Shown here in pieces: positions 22,878 to 35,347 of a DNA stretch of 64,000 nt. The notes beneath the pieces were generated by a model. That model was not told where the DNA came from. It worked only from the letters and a program-made list of their open reading frames with translations, and searched no databases. The DNA comes from Larix kaempferi (taxonomy: Eukaryota > Streptophyta > Pinopsida > Pinales > Pinaceae): the NCBI GenBank assembly GCA_027924585.1, contig BSBM01000597.1, positions 3,859,501 through 3,923,500 of the forward strand. Reading direction: 5' to 3'. The first letter of the stretch is position 1; each line of letters begins with the position of its first letter. Position numbers and translations under genes: made by a program.

Positions 22878-24430
22878 TAGAAACTATCGAGTAGGAGACA
22901 TTGATGTATTCCCACTAGCCAATTGTGAGGGAAACTGTCATTGATGACTGCAAGCCCCAAGGTACTATCGAGACTCTAGATATCGTTCCTAGATCATGAT
23001 GAGTTGAAGTCGATGGGAAGAGACCCTTTGGAAGGGAGACATTAAGGCATCCCCCATCATCTAGCATGAGGAAATATTAAGGACTAATTTGACTTAGGAA
23101 GGGACTAGGATAATTTTTTACAAAATGGACTACCAAGTATGTCTCTTGCATGCACCAAATATAAATAACACACGGAAGAGACCCCTTGAGAAACAACCAA
23201 TAATGAAATACATTGACAAGGGCGAGTACTTCCACCAATGATGAAAATGAATTCCAAGGTACAACATGAATCCCAAAATGTAAATTGATTTCTTGACATC
23301 AAACATCATGGGAAACCACTCAATCAATGACCAATGATGAATTGTCATATGTTGAGTGTAATGTTACCTTTCAATGATGTAAATAGGGCCAAGGTACTAT
23401 GATGTTAAGTTAATGCCTTATAGTAGACGAGTTGTCATCAATGAGACACAATTCACCCATGAGAAGTCAATGGGGACCTTCCGCACAAGCACGAGTCAGA
23501 ACATCGATTTCAATGAAACCTGATGAGAATAGAATAACACTAGGGAATGGTCGAAACATGAGGTGAAGGAAACTGCAAAATGTCCAACATATATCCGTAA
23601 ATAGTGAGCACGACACAATAGTGACTTGGGAAAATTTTGACACCAAAGGATCAACGATACAAATATGTAATGCAAGAGACATTGACAGATTCTCCATATG
23701 ATTGGAAGAGTAACTAACTGGAGGAGTAACAAATATGAGTTCAAGGTGTCAATCCTAAGGCCGAAGACTAGAACCCAACTTGCTGAGAGACTCAAGATTG
23801 GTGCTATGTTCAAATATGCCTTGACTTGCTACCATTAAATAAAAAATATTTGAGATCACCCTCCCTCTCTATTTTTTTTATAACATTTGATTTTTAGTGT
23901 CGTTTTCATATTATAAATATTGAAAAGGAATAAAAGAATGTTATAGTACAGTGGAAGAAATGAGTGTCACAAGGCATGCAACTATGTTCCAAGCACATGG
24001 AACGGACCTATGCAAAACAAAATGCAAAAAAGGTGTTTGACAAGAGATGGACACTTGTCGGCATGTTTCTTCTAGGGATATAGTCCAGAATGCAAAGGAT
24101 GCAAGTGACAAGAAACATGATGAATGAAATGTAAGTATAAATACTGCAACAAGGAATTAGTCATAGCTGTGCAAGTAGTTGTGAGAAAAGGAAAATGCAT
24201 GATGAACAAAAATGAGAGCCTGATAGGGACTAGCCAAAAATATATGATAAAGAGAGGCATGCAACTTCTTCTCAAGGTCATGGTAAGACTAAAAAGGCTC
24301 CCAAGCCTATGAGAAATACTCAGCATGAGCACCAAAAGGGAAAGAGGGTGCTGACTACAGTGTCCATGTTAGGTAGGCTCTACTGCTGGACTGGTGCAAA
24401 ATGTATGTGGAGATGGTTGGTGCACCAATA
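22878..24430 (-). repeat. Tandem copy A of the 1.93 kb T1 segment, first part
   Basis: Starting at 22878 (TAGAAACTATCGAGTAGG) this matches 31974 onward almost base for base for about 1550 bp. It is interrupted at 24430 by the copia element and resumes at 31590. The two copies keep even their non-coding low-complexity parts. Confidence 0.9.
24426..24430. other. Target-site duplication of the copia element
   Basis: CAATA precedes the 5' LTR and is repeated at 31585-31589 directly after the 3' LTR. The uninterrupted copy B (at about 33518) shows a single CACCAATATCC, which confirms the insertion point. Confidence 0.93.
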
Positions 24431-25035
24431 TGTTGAGGTATTGTAACTTCTAAGAATATTATATTTGTACTTTATTATTCCGGATATGTTTCATCCCTCC
24501 GAGGTAATTCTATTATGTATCCGGAGATGTTTATTCCTCCGATGAATTGTGGTAACCAGGGTTATTAGACTTCCCCAGTGGGGGTTGGCCCTGTATGTGT
24601 TATGTAGGTCAAATGGTTATTAGACCACCCTAGTGGGGTCGGCCCAGTCAGTTGTAATGGGGTGTTTAACCTAGTGATAAAGTTGGGGTCGACCTAGTTA
24701 ATATAAAGTACAAGTCAAAGAAGTGTATATATAGAGGAGGTGTGTTCCTCATTTGACACACGTCCCTCACTTGAAATGTAGCACACTTGTGAGAGAGAGG
24801 TCTACTATGGAGGAGGAGGAGATCATGTCTTTGGTTTGCATCTTTGTATATTGCTGGTCATCTATATTGAGGAAGCTTTGTTGGGTTTTCTACCCCATGA
24901 GGGTTTCCCAGGATAAATCTGTGTCTCTTGTATTTATGCTATGCTTGTTGTTTCTTCAGTGATCCTGTATATGCTATTGTTGTGAAATGAAATGAAATGA
25001 TAATATTTTCTATCTTAGCATATTGAATCTTAACA
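24431..25035 (+). repeat. 5' LTR of the copia element
   Basis: 605 bp, TG...CA. A TATATATAG box lies at 24725-24733, with the expected GGAGGTGTG downstream sequence. The end ATTGAATCTTAACA is shared with the 3' LTR. Confidence 0.93.
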
Positions 25036-25047
25036 TGGGATCAGAGC
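25036..25047 (+). other. Primer binding site of the copia element
   Basis: TGGGATCAGAGC starts directly after the LTR and differs by one base from the plant initiator tRNA-Met site. Confidence 0.8.
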
Positions 25048-27659
25048 TAACCTGAAGGAAGGCAATGTATGGCACTTACGACACTTGCTTCACTTGCGAC
25101 AATTTAAAGGTTAGGGTTTTGTATAGCAAACACCAGTCATCGTGGAAATTTCACTATAAATACATTTTGGCGTAGGTTTAGGATCTGAAACCTTTAGAGG
25201 TCGTAAATAACATCTCCAGGTACCTTGTGTCCAAAGGACACCCTCATATTCATTGTACTTTGTGAGTTATGATCAGTACAAGTTAGGGTTTCTACCTCTT
25301 CCAGATCTCAGTCAAAATCAGGTGACCTAGGAAAAAAGGTCATAACTTGGGCTAGGAAACTCCAAATGAAATTTCGTAAAAATTCACAGGTAGTACACAG
25401 GCTGTACTATCTCAGGAAACGTTTCCAGAGGCCGAAATGGAACCAGTGACACATGGAACGCCTTACAAGTTAGCTCTCCTGTTTTATCCCATAAATAGGT
25501 CACGTTGCGACACTTGGCATAACTCTCTCTTAGAAAATCCAATTGAGGTCAGACCTGTCGGGATGGAAATATGACAGGTCAGGATACCACAAAAAAATAT
25601 TTTAGACCCAGTGGATCGAACAATTAGGAGTTACAGCATAAACAATCAGGTACATATTTATGTCAAAATAAAATTATTTTTTGAGCACATTCATTCATGA
25701 CTTTCAGAATTTAGGGTTTTAGAGAAAGTTGGAATTTTTGGAATCGGAGTCCACGGCTGAATGCTACTCAGGAAAATCAAAATTTAGAGACCAAGATCAA
25801 ATTTTTTGGTTGGGTAGAAGACCGGGCTTGATCAAACCTCAGTTCGGGATTTTGATCGAAAAGGTGGAAAATTAGGGCTTTAGCAAAAGTTGGAATTTTT
25901 GAAGTCTGTAACCATGGCTGGAAGCTCCTTAGAAACATAAGAGTTTAGAGCCTTGGATCAAACCTTTTGAGTGAGCAGAAAGGTGGGCTTCATCAAACCC
26001 TAGTCCGGGATCCTGTCCAGAAGATCCAGAAGTTTCGAAGGCAATTTTGAGGGGTCAAATTTTGGAGATTTCAAAATTGAAGTATGCCAGTTTGATCAGC
26101 TCAGCAAGACACATCCTTCCATATATTCACAAGTGTGAAAGTCAAAGTTTGAATTTTTAGGGTTTCTCTGACAAACCCTAATCGAGCTCGAGATCCAGTT
26201 TCAGGGGGAGATGAGGCTAAGGCCTTACATAAGGAGACTACAAGAAGTCTCAACGGGTATGACTTAAGGAGATACAGGTATGTCTTGAAATCTGATTCTT
26301 GATTAAGTTCATAATATGTTTGTCTTCATATTATGTATTAGTACAATCTTGATTAATGTTAGAATTGTCTTATTACCCTAATAAAAGTATGAATGTGAAT
26401 GATAGAAGACATTCATTGATTAGGGTTATATGATTGTACTAATGCACTGTGGTGTTGTATGAGGTTGATGTTGTCTGCTAACAAGATACATGTACATCAC
26501 GAAAGACAAATCAAGTTCTATGACCATGACAACATGAAGACAAAGACTCCTCCATAATATTTGATCACATAGAAGTTCTACTTACGAGGTATGTATGAAT
26601 TTGTTCTATTATGCTTAAACCTATGAGATATGCAGGTTCCAGCACAGGATCTCTAAATCATTGAAGAGAACAAAGAAGATATTGATTAGGTATATTAGAC
26701 ATAGCTAAGCAGGTATACTAATCCAGGTATGTTTTCCTATGTCAAGTTAGAATCATACCTTGTGTTCGGATCCCTTATATAAGTATACTTGGTATGATTG
26801 GTTATGCTTATTCATAAAGTCAATAATCAAGGGTTTATGCATATTATGTCTCTTATCTTGATTGATGATTTAACTAACCATAAGAGTACTATGATCAAAC
26901 AAGAATATGCATGAGTAAAAGAAGACTTCTTTGAAACCCTGAATACTAATGTTTATTATCTATGATCATGACTATACATATTCAAGATTATTTAGAATTA
27001 TAATGTTTTGATAATGTTGAGAATATACTAATGAATGTATGTATATGAGATCATGAGGATGACACTAGTGCACACTTGAGCATGCACAGTGGTACAGAAT
27101 GAATAGAAGATCAAAAGACATATAGAAGATCAAGCAGGAGGCAACCACACAAACATCAAAGATAAGTATTTGAGATGTTATTTGAAATAGTAAATGATAT
27201 TGCGTGTAATAGTTGTATACATATTTGTATTCCTAGAATATATCATGTTGAGTGTAAACATTCATATAGCATTGAACAGTATACTACTAATATGCATATG
27301 ATTGGTAAATTGGACAAACATTCCATTGTTTCTTGTCTATAATGAAACCTCTTTGCTGACATGCTGAGAGCTGTGCACACTCTCGATAGTATGTTCTAAT
27401 AGAGATGGAAGGCATCTAGATAGCCACTGTATGCATACAGGATATGGAAAAATGTTGTGCCAAAGTATTGGTCAAGATATTTGCATAACTATGTAAATGA
27501 TATCTGTATGCATAATAGGTTATCATGTCAACATGATTTGATGATTATGAAGCATTACTAATCATGTACTTAATCTTTATTTGTAGGAAAGACCATGAAG
27601 AATGATGAACACTGAACAAGTGATGAATGTTCAACAAAAGGATTTACAAATCAAACACA
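25048..27659 (+). other. Long leader and decayed internal region of the copia element
   Basis: There is no sustained reading frame. A diverged tandem duplication of ~165 bp lies at 25707-26035 (AAAGTTGGAATTTTTGRAGTC and GGGCTTSATCAAACC words twice). Positions where gag, protease and integrase would be expected show no motif I recognise. This suggests large deletions or replacement by unrelated sequence. Confidence 0.55.
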
Positions 27660-29100
27660 CTATAGAAGGCTCGTGGCTAGAAGATTCTCTTAGAAAGAGG
27701 AAGAGAACCAGGATGAGATGTTTGCTCCAAGTGGCTAGATAAGACCATTATCTTAATGATGTAATTGAAGAAAGCTCTGTTCGGGTACCCAGGATCAATA
27801 GTCAATTGATGAGCTTAATGATCACCATGGGTGATGTGGATTTCAACCTTTGCTACAAGGTTGAATATGGTTTCTATACACAAATGACATGGATGCAAGA
27901 AGGAACTCACCACAGAGTTCAAATGATATTGAGGCTCATATCAGTATACCCATCTGACGAGAGATGGCACAAATAGATATGCAGAAGATCAATCAAATGC
28001 AGAGTGTGAATGATGTTCAGTCACAAAGGGAGAATTAATAGTTTCTTGATAAGCTTGGGCTTTACCAAAAGCAAAGCTGATCTGTTATGAATGATGAACC
28101 TGTCATACTATTACTGTATGTGGATGATCTATTTTTACAAACAGATCATGAAGAGCAAGAAGAAGATGGCTGCAGAATTGAAAATGAAAGATCTCAGATT
28201 GATACATTACTTCCTAGGTCTGGAAGTATGGCAAGGCCCAGAAGGAATCTTTCTCACCCTGGGAAAGTATGCTATGGAAATATTGAGAAGAATTGATATG
28301 TTGGAATGTGAAGCCATGGCCTCTCCCATGGAATCCGACTTGAAGTTGTTAGCTGATAACTCCTCAGAGTTAGTTGATGTGACTCTATACAGACATATTA
28401 TTGGGTCGTTGATGTATCTGACGAATACCAGGATAGATATATGTTTTGCTGTGAACACCTTGAGTCAGTATCTAGTGGAAACTAGATGTGTTCACCTGAT
28501 AGTTGCAAATCATGTGATGAGGTACCTAAAGGATACAATAGACTTTGATCTATGTTATCTTGGAGATCATGACTTCAGATGGCTGCACAGATGATGATTA
28601 GGTAGGAAGTGTATCAGACAGGAAGATCACATCGAGAGGAAGTTATTGTCTGGGATCGGCCATGATCTCGTGGTTTAGCAGGAAGCAGTCTAGTGTGGCT
28701 CTCAGCTCAAGCTATATATATAGCTGCTTACTCTGCTAGTTGTGAAGCAGTATGGCTTCGAAAACTGTTATCAGGATTATTTGACTTAGAGATGGATCCC
28801 ACTATGATCCTATGTGACAAAAAAGAGTTATATCAAGATGGCAGAGAATCCAGTGTTCCATGATAAGTCAAAGCACATAGAGATCTGATATTTCTATATA
28901 CGAGATATGGTGCAGAAAGGAACTATAAAGTTTGAATTTGTAACAAGTTGCCGATGTACTAACCTAACCTATACCTCAAGTGAACAAGTTGACGATGTAC
29001 TAACCAAACCTCTACCTCAAGTGAACAAGTTACCGATGTACTAACCAAACCTCTACCTCAAGTAAAGTTTGAGTACTCCTGAGACAAGCTTAGTGTAGTT
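27660..29100 (+). pseudogene. Copia reverse transcriptase and RNase H remnant
   Basis: The catalytic box LLYVDDLFL lies at about 28105-28135 (YVDD at 28117-28128). It is preceded by FTKSKADL and followed, after a one-base shift, by AAELKMKDLRLIHYFLGLEV, GKYAMEILRRIDML, YRHIIGSLMYLTNTRIDICF and HLIVANHVMRYLK, the classic Ty1/copia RT-connection order. RNase H follows in other frames (SRKQSSVALSSS, DDVLTKPLPQ). A weak VARRFS...DEMFAP trace lies near 27665-27735. Stops and frameshifts are numerous. A short unit (GATGTACTAACC, ~55 bp) is repeated three times at 28940-29060. Confidence 0.88.
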
Positions 29101-29117
29101 CAGAAGAACCCTACTCG

Positions 29118-29126
29118 AAAGGGGGA
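29118..29126 (+). other. Upstream polypurine-tract-like site
   Basis: AAAGGGGGAG followed by TGATGTCG sits directly after the end of RNase H, where copia polypurine tracts normally lie. No LTR follows it. The tract used for the present LTR is 1.85 kb further on. Confidence 0.6.
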
Positions 29127-29246
29127 GTGATGTCGTCACTTATGATAAGATTTCCTGCATCGACAATAAGGTCGATGAAGAGGGTACCTATATTGGTGAT
29201 GCTGACAGAGAGGTTGGTGGATGGTCCTTTGATAGGGTCTAAGTTG

Positions 29247-30200
29247 ACAAGGGGATTGGATCATCCCTAGACTTTAGTCCTAAAGTGAGCCGTAGACATA
29301 TGTCTTCGAGAATGAAGTCCTTAGTGGACATGTGAGGATTGGATCATCCCTGGACTTCAGTCCTAAAGTGAGCCGTAGACATGTCTTCGAGAATGAAGTC
29401 CTTAGTGGACATGTGAGGATTGGATCATCCCTGGAATTTAGTCCTAAAGTGAGCCATAGAGATATGTCTTCGAGAATGAAGTCCTTAGTGGACATTTGGG
29501 GATTGGATCGTCCCTAGACTTCGGTCCCTTGAATTGAACCATAGACAAATGTCTCCAAAAATGAAGTCCTTGGTGGACATGTGGGGATTGGATTGTCCCT
29601 GGAATTCGATCCCTTGAATTGAACCGTAGACAGATGTATCCAAAAATGAAGTCCTTAGTGGACATGTGGGGATTGGATCGTCCTAGGACTTCGGTCCCTT
29701 GAATTGAGCCATAGACAAGACGTCTCCGAGAATGGGGATTGGATCATCCCCGAACTTCGGTCCCTTGAATTGAGCCGTAGACAAGATGTCTCCGAGAATG
29801 GGGATTGGATCGTCCCCAGACTTCGGTCCCTTGAATTGAGCTGTAGATAAGATGTCTCCGAGAATGGGGATTGGATCATCCCCAGACTTCGGTACCTTGA
29901 ATTGAGTTGTAGACAAGATGTCTCCAAGAATGGGGATTGGATCGTCCCCGGACTTCGGTCCCTTGAATTGAGCCGTAGACAGAGGTCTTCGAGAATTGAA
30001 TGATAGGACTAGATCGTCCCTGGACCTCAGTTCAGAAGGTGCATGATAGGACTAGATTGTCCCTGGACCTCGGTTCAAAAGGTACGTGATTGGGATTGCA
30101 TTGTCCCTAGACATGAGACTTGTCTTAAAGTGATAAGGATTGATCATCTTGGAACTTGATCTGGATTGTATCATCCATGGACCTATGTCCTAAAGAGAAC
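29247..30200. repeat. Minisatellite array with 81-85, 66 and ~43 bp units
   Basis: The core GGATTGGATCRTCCC...GACTTCGGTCC recurs about 15 times. The first five units (from ~29252, 29337, 29418, 29501, 29586) are 81-85 bp and carry a GAAGTCCTTAGTGGACAT tail. The next five (from ~29671) are 65-66 bp and lack that tail. The last ones are about 40-45 bp and lose the GAATTGAGCC part. The steady loss of blocks along the array suggests stepwise growth. Confidence 0.9.
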
Positions 30201-30229
30201 GGGATTGATCATCCTGTAATATGATCGTG

Positions 30230-30360
30230 TGTGTTGCAGGGTATGCTGCTATTATGTATACTTGTATTGATGTACTAATACTTGTATTGATTAGGATACT
30301 TGTATGTATACTTGTATTGATGATGTGTATACTTGTATTGGTGTGGATACTAATACTGAT
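30230..30360. repeat. TATACTTGTATTGATG short repeats
   Basis: Five or so copies of TACTTGTATTGATG with variable 6-15 base spacers link the two larger arrays. Confidence 0.8.
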
Positions 30361-30790
30361 GATCTAGGTGACGATGCTGCTGATCGTGTTGATTTAGATG
30401 GCGATGCTGCTGATCGTGTTGATCTAGATGATGATGATCCAGATGCTGTAGATCATGATGATCCAGATGCTGTAGATCAAGATGATTCAGATGCTGTAGA
30501 TCGTGATGACCTAGATGCTGTAGATTGAGATGATGCGATGATACAGATGCTGTAGATCGTGATGATCCAGATGCTGTAGATCGAGATGATCCAGATGCTG
30601 TAGATCGTGATGATCCAGATGCTATAGATCGAGATGATGTGATGACGATGCTAATGATTGTATGATGACGATGTTGATGATCGTGTGATAACGATGTTGA
30701 TGATCGTGTGATGACGATGCTGATGATCGTGTGATGACGATGCTGATGATCATATGATGACGATGCTGTAGATCGAGATGATGATCCAGT
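30360..30790. repeat. 24 bp and 23 bp GAT-rich array
   Basis: A 24 bp unit (GATGATCCAGATGCTGTAGATCGT) is repeated ten or so times, then a 23 bp relative (TGATGACGATGCTGATGATCGTG) several times. The 24 bp part is open in one frame and would encode an Asp-rich D-D-P-D-A-V-D-R repeat. A frame break in the middle and the non-coding setting argue against a protein. Confidence 0.9.
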
Positions 30791-30970
30791 GCTGCAGAAG
30801 ATTCGGTACTAAAGATGTTGATGTTCCAGTATTGAAGATCTTGAAGATATTCTAGTAACTGGTTGAGTTACTGATGATGTTGAGAAAGCTCCCAATGATT
30901 TATAGATGTATCATGTATGATGTTAATGACTCCTTGCTCCTGCAGATGTTGTTATAATATCCTTCTCGTT

Positions 30971-30979
30971 AAGGGGGAG
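30971..30979 (+). other. Polypurine tract before the copia 3' LTR
   Basis: AAGGGGGAG abuts the TGTTGAG start of the 3' LTR at 30980. Confidence 0.85.
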
Positions 30980-31584
30980 TGTTGAGATATTGTAACTTCT
31001 AAGAATATTATATTTGTACTTTATTATTACGGAGATGTTTCATCCCTCCGAGGTAATTCTATTATGTATCCAGAGATGTTTATTCCTCCGATGAATTGTG
31101 GTAACCAGGGTTATTAGACTTCCCCAATGGGGGTCGGCCCTGTATGTGTTATGTGGGTCAAAGGGTTATTATACCACCCTAGTGGGGCCGGCTCAGTCAG
31201 TTGTAATGGGGTGTTTAACCCAGTGGTAAAGTTGGGGCCGACCTAGTTAATATAAAGTACAAGTCAAAGATGTGTATATATAGAGGAGGTGTGTTCCTCA
31301 TTTGACACACTTCCCTCAATTGAAATGTAGCGCACTTGTGAGAGAGAGGTCTGCAATGGAGGAGGAAGAGATCATGTCTTTGGTTTTCATCATTGTATAT
31401 TGTTGGTCATCTATATTAAGGAAGCTTTGCTGGGTTTTCTACCCCATGAGGGTTTACTAGGATAAATCTGTGTCTCTTGTATTTTTGTTGTGCTTGTTGT
31501 TTCTTCAGTGATCCTGTACATGCTATTGTTGTGAAATGAAATGAAATGCTGATATTTTATGTCTTAGCATATTGAATCTTAACA
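30980..31584 (+). repeat. 3' LTR of the copia element
   Basis: 605 bp, equal in length to the 5' LTR. It is followed by the CAATA target-site duplication. Confidence 0.93.
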
Positions 31585-31589
31585 CAATA

Positions 31590-31973
31590 TCCAATAGGTT
31601 CAACCCTGTGGAAAATTCAAGTGGAAAAAGGTTCAAATGCATCATAACAGAGGAGAGGCCTAAATCTATATGCAAGTTTCCAAATATGCCTAATTGAATC
31701 GAGCAACGTGCAAAGAATGATCCCTAAACAACCATGCATCCAACTAAAATTATTGTTTCCAAGAAACAACAATACCATGATCATATCTATAAAATATGAA
31801 AAGAAAGATATGATAAGGGTCACTTTGGTAGGGATATTTTCAATGTCAATATCTTCAATAATATTCATTACCAAGGTAGAGTTTATCAGTGAAGACTCAA
31901 GAGTGCCAAGGCTTGAGGACCTGTACTCAACAAGATCAAACTCATGAGGAAGATTGAAGCTAGTAGAAACTAT
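31590..31973 (-). repeat. Tandem copy A of the 1.93 kb T1 segment, remainder
   Basis: Continues copy A after the copia insertion. It matches 33520-33893. Copy B starts immediately at 31974. Confidence 0.9.
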
Positions 31974-33893
31974 TGAGTAGGAGACATTGATGTATTCCCA
32001 CTAACCAATTATGAGGGAACCTGTCATTGATGACTGCAAGCCCCAAGGTACTATTGATCCTCTAGATGTCATTCCCAGAGCATGACGAGTTGAAGTCGAT
32101 GGGAAGATACCCTTTGGAAGGGAGACATTAAGGCATCCCCCATCATCTAGCATGAGGAAATATCAAGTACTAATTTGACTTAGGAAGGGACTAGGACAAT
32201 TTTTTACAAAATGGACTACCAAGTACATCTCATGCATGCACCAAATATAAATAACACATGGAAGAGACCCCTTGAGCAACAACCAATGATGAAATCCATT
32301 GACAAGGGAAAGTACTTCCACCAATGATGAAAATGAATTCCAAGGTACAACATGAATCCCAAAATGTAAATTGATTTCTTGACATCAAACATCATGGGAA
32401 ACCACTCAATCAATGACCAATGATGAATTGTCATATGTTGAGTGTAATGTTACCTTTCAATGATGTAAATAGGGCCAAGGTGTTATGATTTTAAGTTAAT
32501 GCCTTATAGTAGATGAGTTGTCATCAATGAGACACAACTCACCCGTGAGAAGTCAATGGGGACCTTCTGCACAAGCACGAGTCATAACATTGATTTCAAT
32601 GAAACATGATGAGAATAGACTAACACCAAGGAATGGTCGAAACATGAGGTGAATGAAACTACAAAATGACCAACATAGGCTATATCCTTAAATAGTGAGC
32701 ATGACACAATAGTGACTTGGGAAATGTTTGACACCAAAGGACCAACGATACAAATATATAATGCAAGAGACATTAACAGATTCTTCATATGATTGGAAGA
32801 GTAACTAACTGGAGGAGTAACAAATATGAGTTCAAGGTGTCAATCCTAAGGCCGAAGACTAGAACCCAAATTGTTGAGAGACTCAATATTGGTGCTATTT
32901 CAAATATGCCTCGACTTGCTACCATTAAATAAAAAATATTTGAGATCACCCCCCTCTCTATTTTTTTACAATAATTTATTTTTAGTGTCGTTTTCATATT
33001 ATAAATATTGAAAAAGAATAAAAGAATGTTATAGTACAGTGGAAGAAATGAGTTTCACAAGGCATGCAACTATGTTCCAAGCACATGGAACAGACCTATG
33101 CAAAACAAAATGCAAAAAAGGTGTTTGACAAGATATGGACACTTATCGACATGTTTCTTCCAGGGATATAGTCCAGAATGCAAATGCAAATGCAAGTGAC
33201 AATAAACATGATGAATGAAATGTAAGTATAAATACTGCAATGAGGAATTAGTCATAGTTGTGCAAGTAGTTGTGAGAAAAGAAAAATGCACGATAAACAA
33301 AAATGGGAGCTTGATAGGGACTGGCCAAAAATATATGAGAAAGAGAGGCATGCAACTTATTCTCAAGGTCATGGTAAGACTAAAAAGGCTCCCAAGCCTA
33401 TGAGAAATACTCTGCATGAGCACCAAAATGGAAAGAGGGTGTTGACTATAGTGTCCATGTTAGGTAGGCTCTACTACTGGACTGGTGCAAAATGTATGTG
33501 GAGATGGCTGGTGCACCAATATCCAATAGGTTTGACCCTATGGAAAATTCAGGTGGAAAAAGGTTCAAATGAATCATAACAGAGGAGAGGCCTAAATATA
33601 TATGCAAGTTTCCAAATATGCCTAATTGAATCGGCAATGTGCAAAGAATGATCCCTAAAAAACCATGCATCCAACTAAAATTATTGTTTCCAAGAAACAA
33701 CAATACCATTATCATATCTATAAAATATGAAAAGAAAGATATGATAAAGGTCACTTTAATAGGGATATTTTCAACGTCAATATCTTCAACAATATTCATT
33801 ACCAAGGTAGAGTTTATCAGTGAAGACTCAAGAGTGGCAAGGCTTGAGGACCCGTAATCAACAAGATCAAACTCATGAGGAAGATTGAAGCTG
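31974..33893 (-). repeat. Tandem copy B of the 1.93 kb T1 segment, uninterrupted
   Basis: About 1920 bp matching copy A (1553 + 384 bp). It is non-coding as far as I can see. Reading frames shared by both copies (for example 33805-33446 minus) carry no domain and are likely shadows. It lies between the T1 protease and the T1 3' end. Confidence 0.9.
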
Positions 33894-34478
33894 GGAGAAA
33901 TAATAGAGTCTAAGGTAATAGACTAACCATCATGAGAATCAAAGAAACTATTAGAAGAGTCAAAATCCTCATGAACACCAACTTGCATCTCAATGGTGGA
34001 GTCCAAAGACTAAAAAATACCAATGTATGAAGATCCATAGTTAGTAAGATCAGACTCAAGAGGAAAATTGGGACTGAATTTAATTGCAACTGGGCCCAAT
34101 CTAGGGAGATTATCTTTGGAAAGGATGAAATCATCCGAAGGAATGTTAGACTCAATCATATCCTCAAGGAGAGATTCATTTGAAATAAGTAAATTTCATC
34201 CCAATGATATCATATGCCAGAACATTCACTTGGACCAATATAGGGTGAAGAGATGGATTTAATTCTCCCATTAGGTTAATCACCTAGTCAAATATCGAAA
34301 CCAAGTCCCCAAAAGGTGAGCATGAAAGCATAGGCTTCTTCTCAGTAACAGTTGGACACAAGGGATATGAGGCCACATAATTCACATGTGGTATGGTAGT
34401 GTCTATTGAAACACTATAAACATACAAAGGGGATACCCAGTATAAAGTTGGGACAAGAGGAGCATCAACAAATGGAAG

Positions 34479-35069
34479 CTAATCAATAGTGACAATGCTT
34501 TTGTTGTGAGGAAAATGCATCACATGAAAGAGCGTAGACACCACAACATTCATAGCATATGCATAATTACACCCAAGGATCATATTGAAGTCCAATGGAC
34601 CCTCTATAACCATAAAATCAACTAAGACGATCTTTCCACCTAAACTAATAGGTAATTGAAGGAGAAACCACATAAGTTCACTAGGTATTCTATCAGAAGC
34701 TAGTGGATGACTGACGTTTGGCACAAGGTTGGGAGAACTCACACCTCTCCAAGCATACATGGATAAGATACTAACATAGGCTCCTTCATTTGCAATGCAA
34801 CAATGAACATTCTAGTCTTCAACCTGAACCTTTATTTTGAAAGGTGCGAACAAAGGAAGACGAGGCCCAGCTAGACTATTCCAATCAAAGGAAACGATCA
34901 TAGAGCTTTGTGGGGGTTCATTTGAAGTGAATGGAGTGCACCCTTGTCCAAAATTTGTTGAATGGGTAGTGAAGAAGACTTGAGCGATAACCACATCACT
35001 CTCCAAAGGAAGGGTGGAATTGACTGAAGATTGCATTAATCCAACCATTTTAATCTTGTCACTCTCCAA
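34479..35069 (-). pseudogene. T1 retropepsin domain, catalytic Asp replaced
   Basis: On the minus strand, PPQSSMIVSFDWNS and PFKIKVQVED are followed by IANEGAYVSILS at 34793-34764. The active-site segment should read (I)DEGA-; here the Asp is Asn. The second landmark is LGGKIVLVDFMVIEGPLDFN with MILGCNYAYAMN, then HFPHNKSIVTID. This is the plant gypsy pattern (PLDYN-LLLG-W-YAM-FPH-KIVTID). One stop precedes the active site. The enzyme would have processed Gag. The Asn makes it inactive. Confidence 0.8.
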
Positions 35070-35214
35070 TGGAATAGTGGGATCGAATAAAGATCACATT
35101 GGCTCTACCACTTTATCAACCAAAGGTTGAATCGGATGATGGGAAAATATAGGTTGTTTAGGAGGAACAAATCATTCAAACATGGACCACACTCTTCATA
35201 CCTCTGGAATAATA

Positions 35215-35260
35215 GGGCATAGGTGAGTGAGGTGATCTCCCTTGCAAATATTACACGAGA
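35215..35260 (-). pseudogene. T1 gag zinc knuckle, first copy, motif intact
   Basis: 35255-35217 encodes CNICKGDHLTHLC, a C-x2-C-x3-H-x4-C knuckle typical of the large plant gypsy gag. It is preceded by KLKFS and followed by PIIPEV and a stop. Confidence 0.8.
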
Positions 35261-35347
35261 ACTTAAGCTTGCATCATATTCATTTAGGTTCCTCAATAGT
35301 ATCAATACTCTCAGGATGATTAGCATTAGTTGGGATCTTTCCCCCTA

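Larger units (their letters stand above)
24431..31584 (+). mobile_element. Ty1/copia LTR retrotransposon, degenerate, with 3' tandem arrays
   Basis: Two 605 bp LTRs (TGTTGAG...TTAACA) are flanked by a perfect CAATA target-site duplication. The 7.15 kb element has an initiator-Met-type primer site and a long non-coding leader. There is no recognisable gag, protease or integrase. A broken reverse transcriptase/RNase H lies at 27660-29100. A first purine tract at 29118 is followed by 1.85 kb of tandem arrays, then the functional-position purine tract before the 3' LTR. The LTRs differ at about 40 positions (~6%, by eye). Confidence 0.92.

Noticed and set aside
28087-28594. Functional reverse transcriptase
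   Set aside because: The YVDD box and the following RT-connection region are in different frames. Upstream palm motifs are missing, and RNase H is broken by stops.
30304-30528. Asp-rich repeat protein
   Set aside because: It is a 24 bp array in the non-coding 3' part of a copia element. The frame is lost halfway along the same array.
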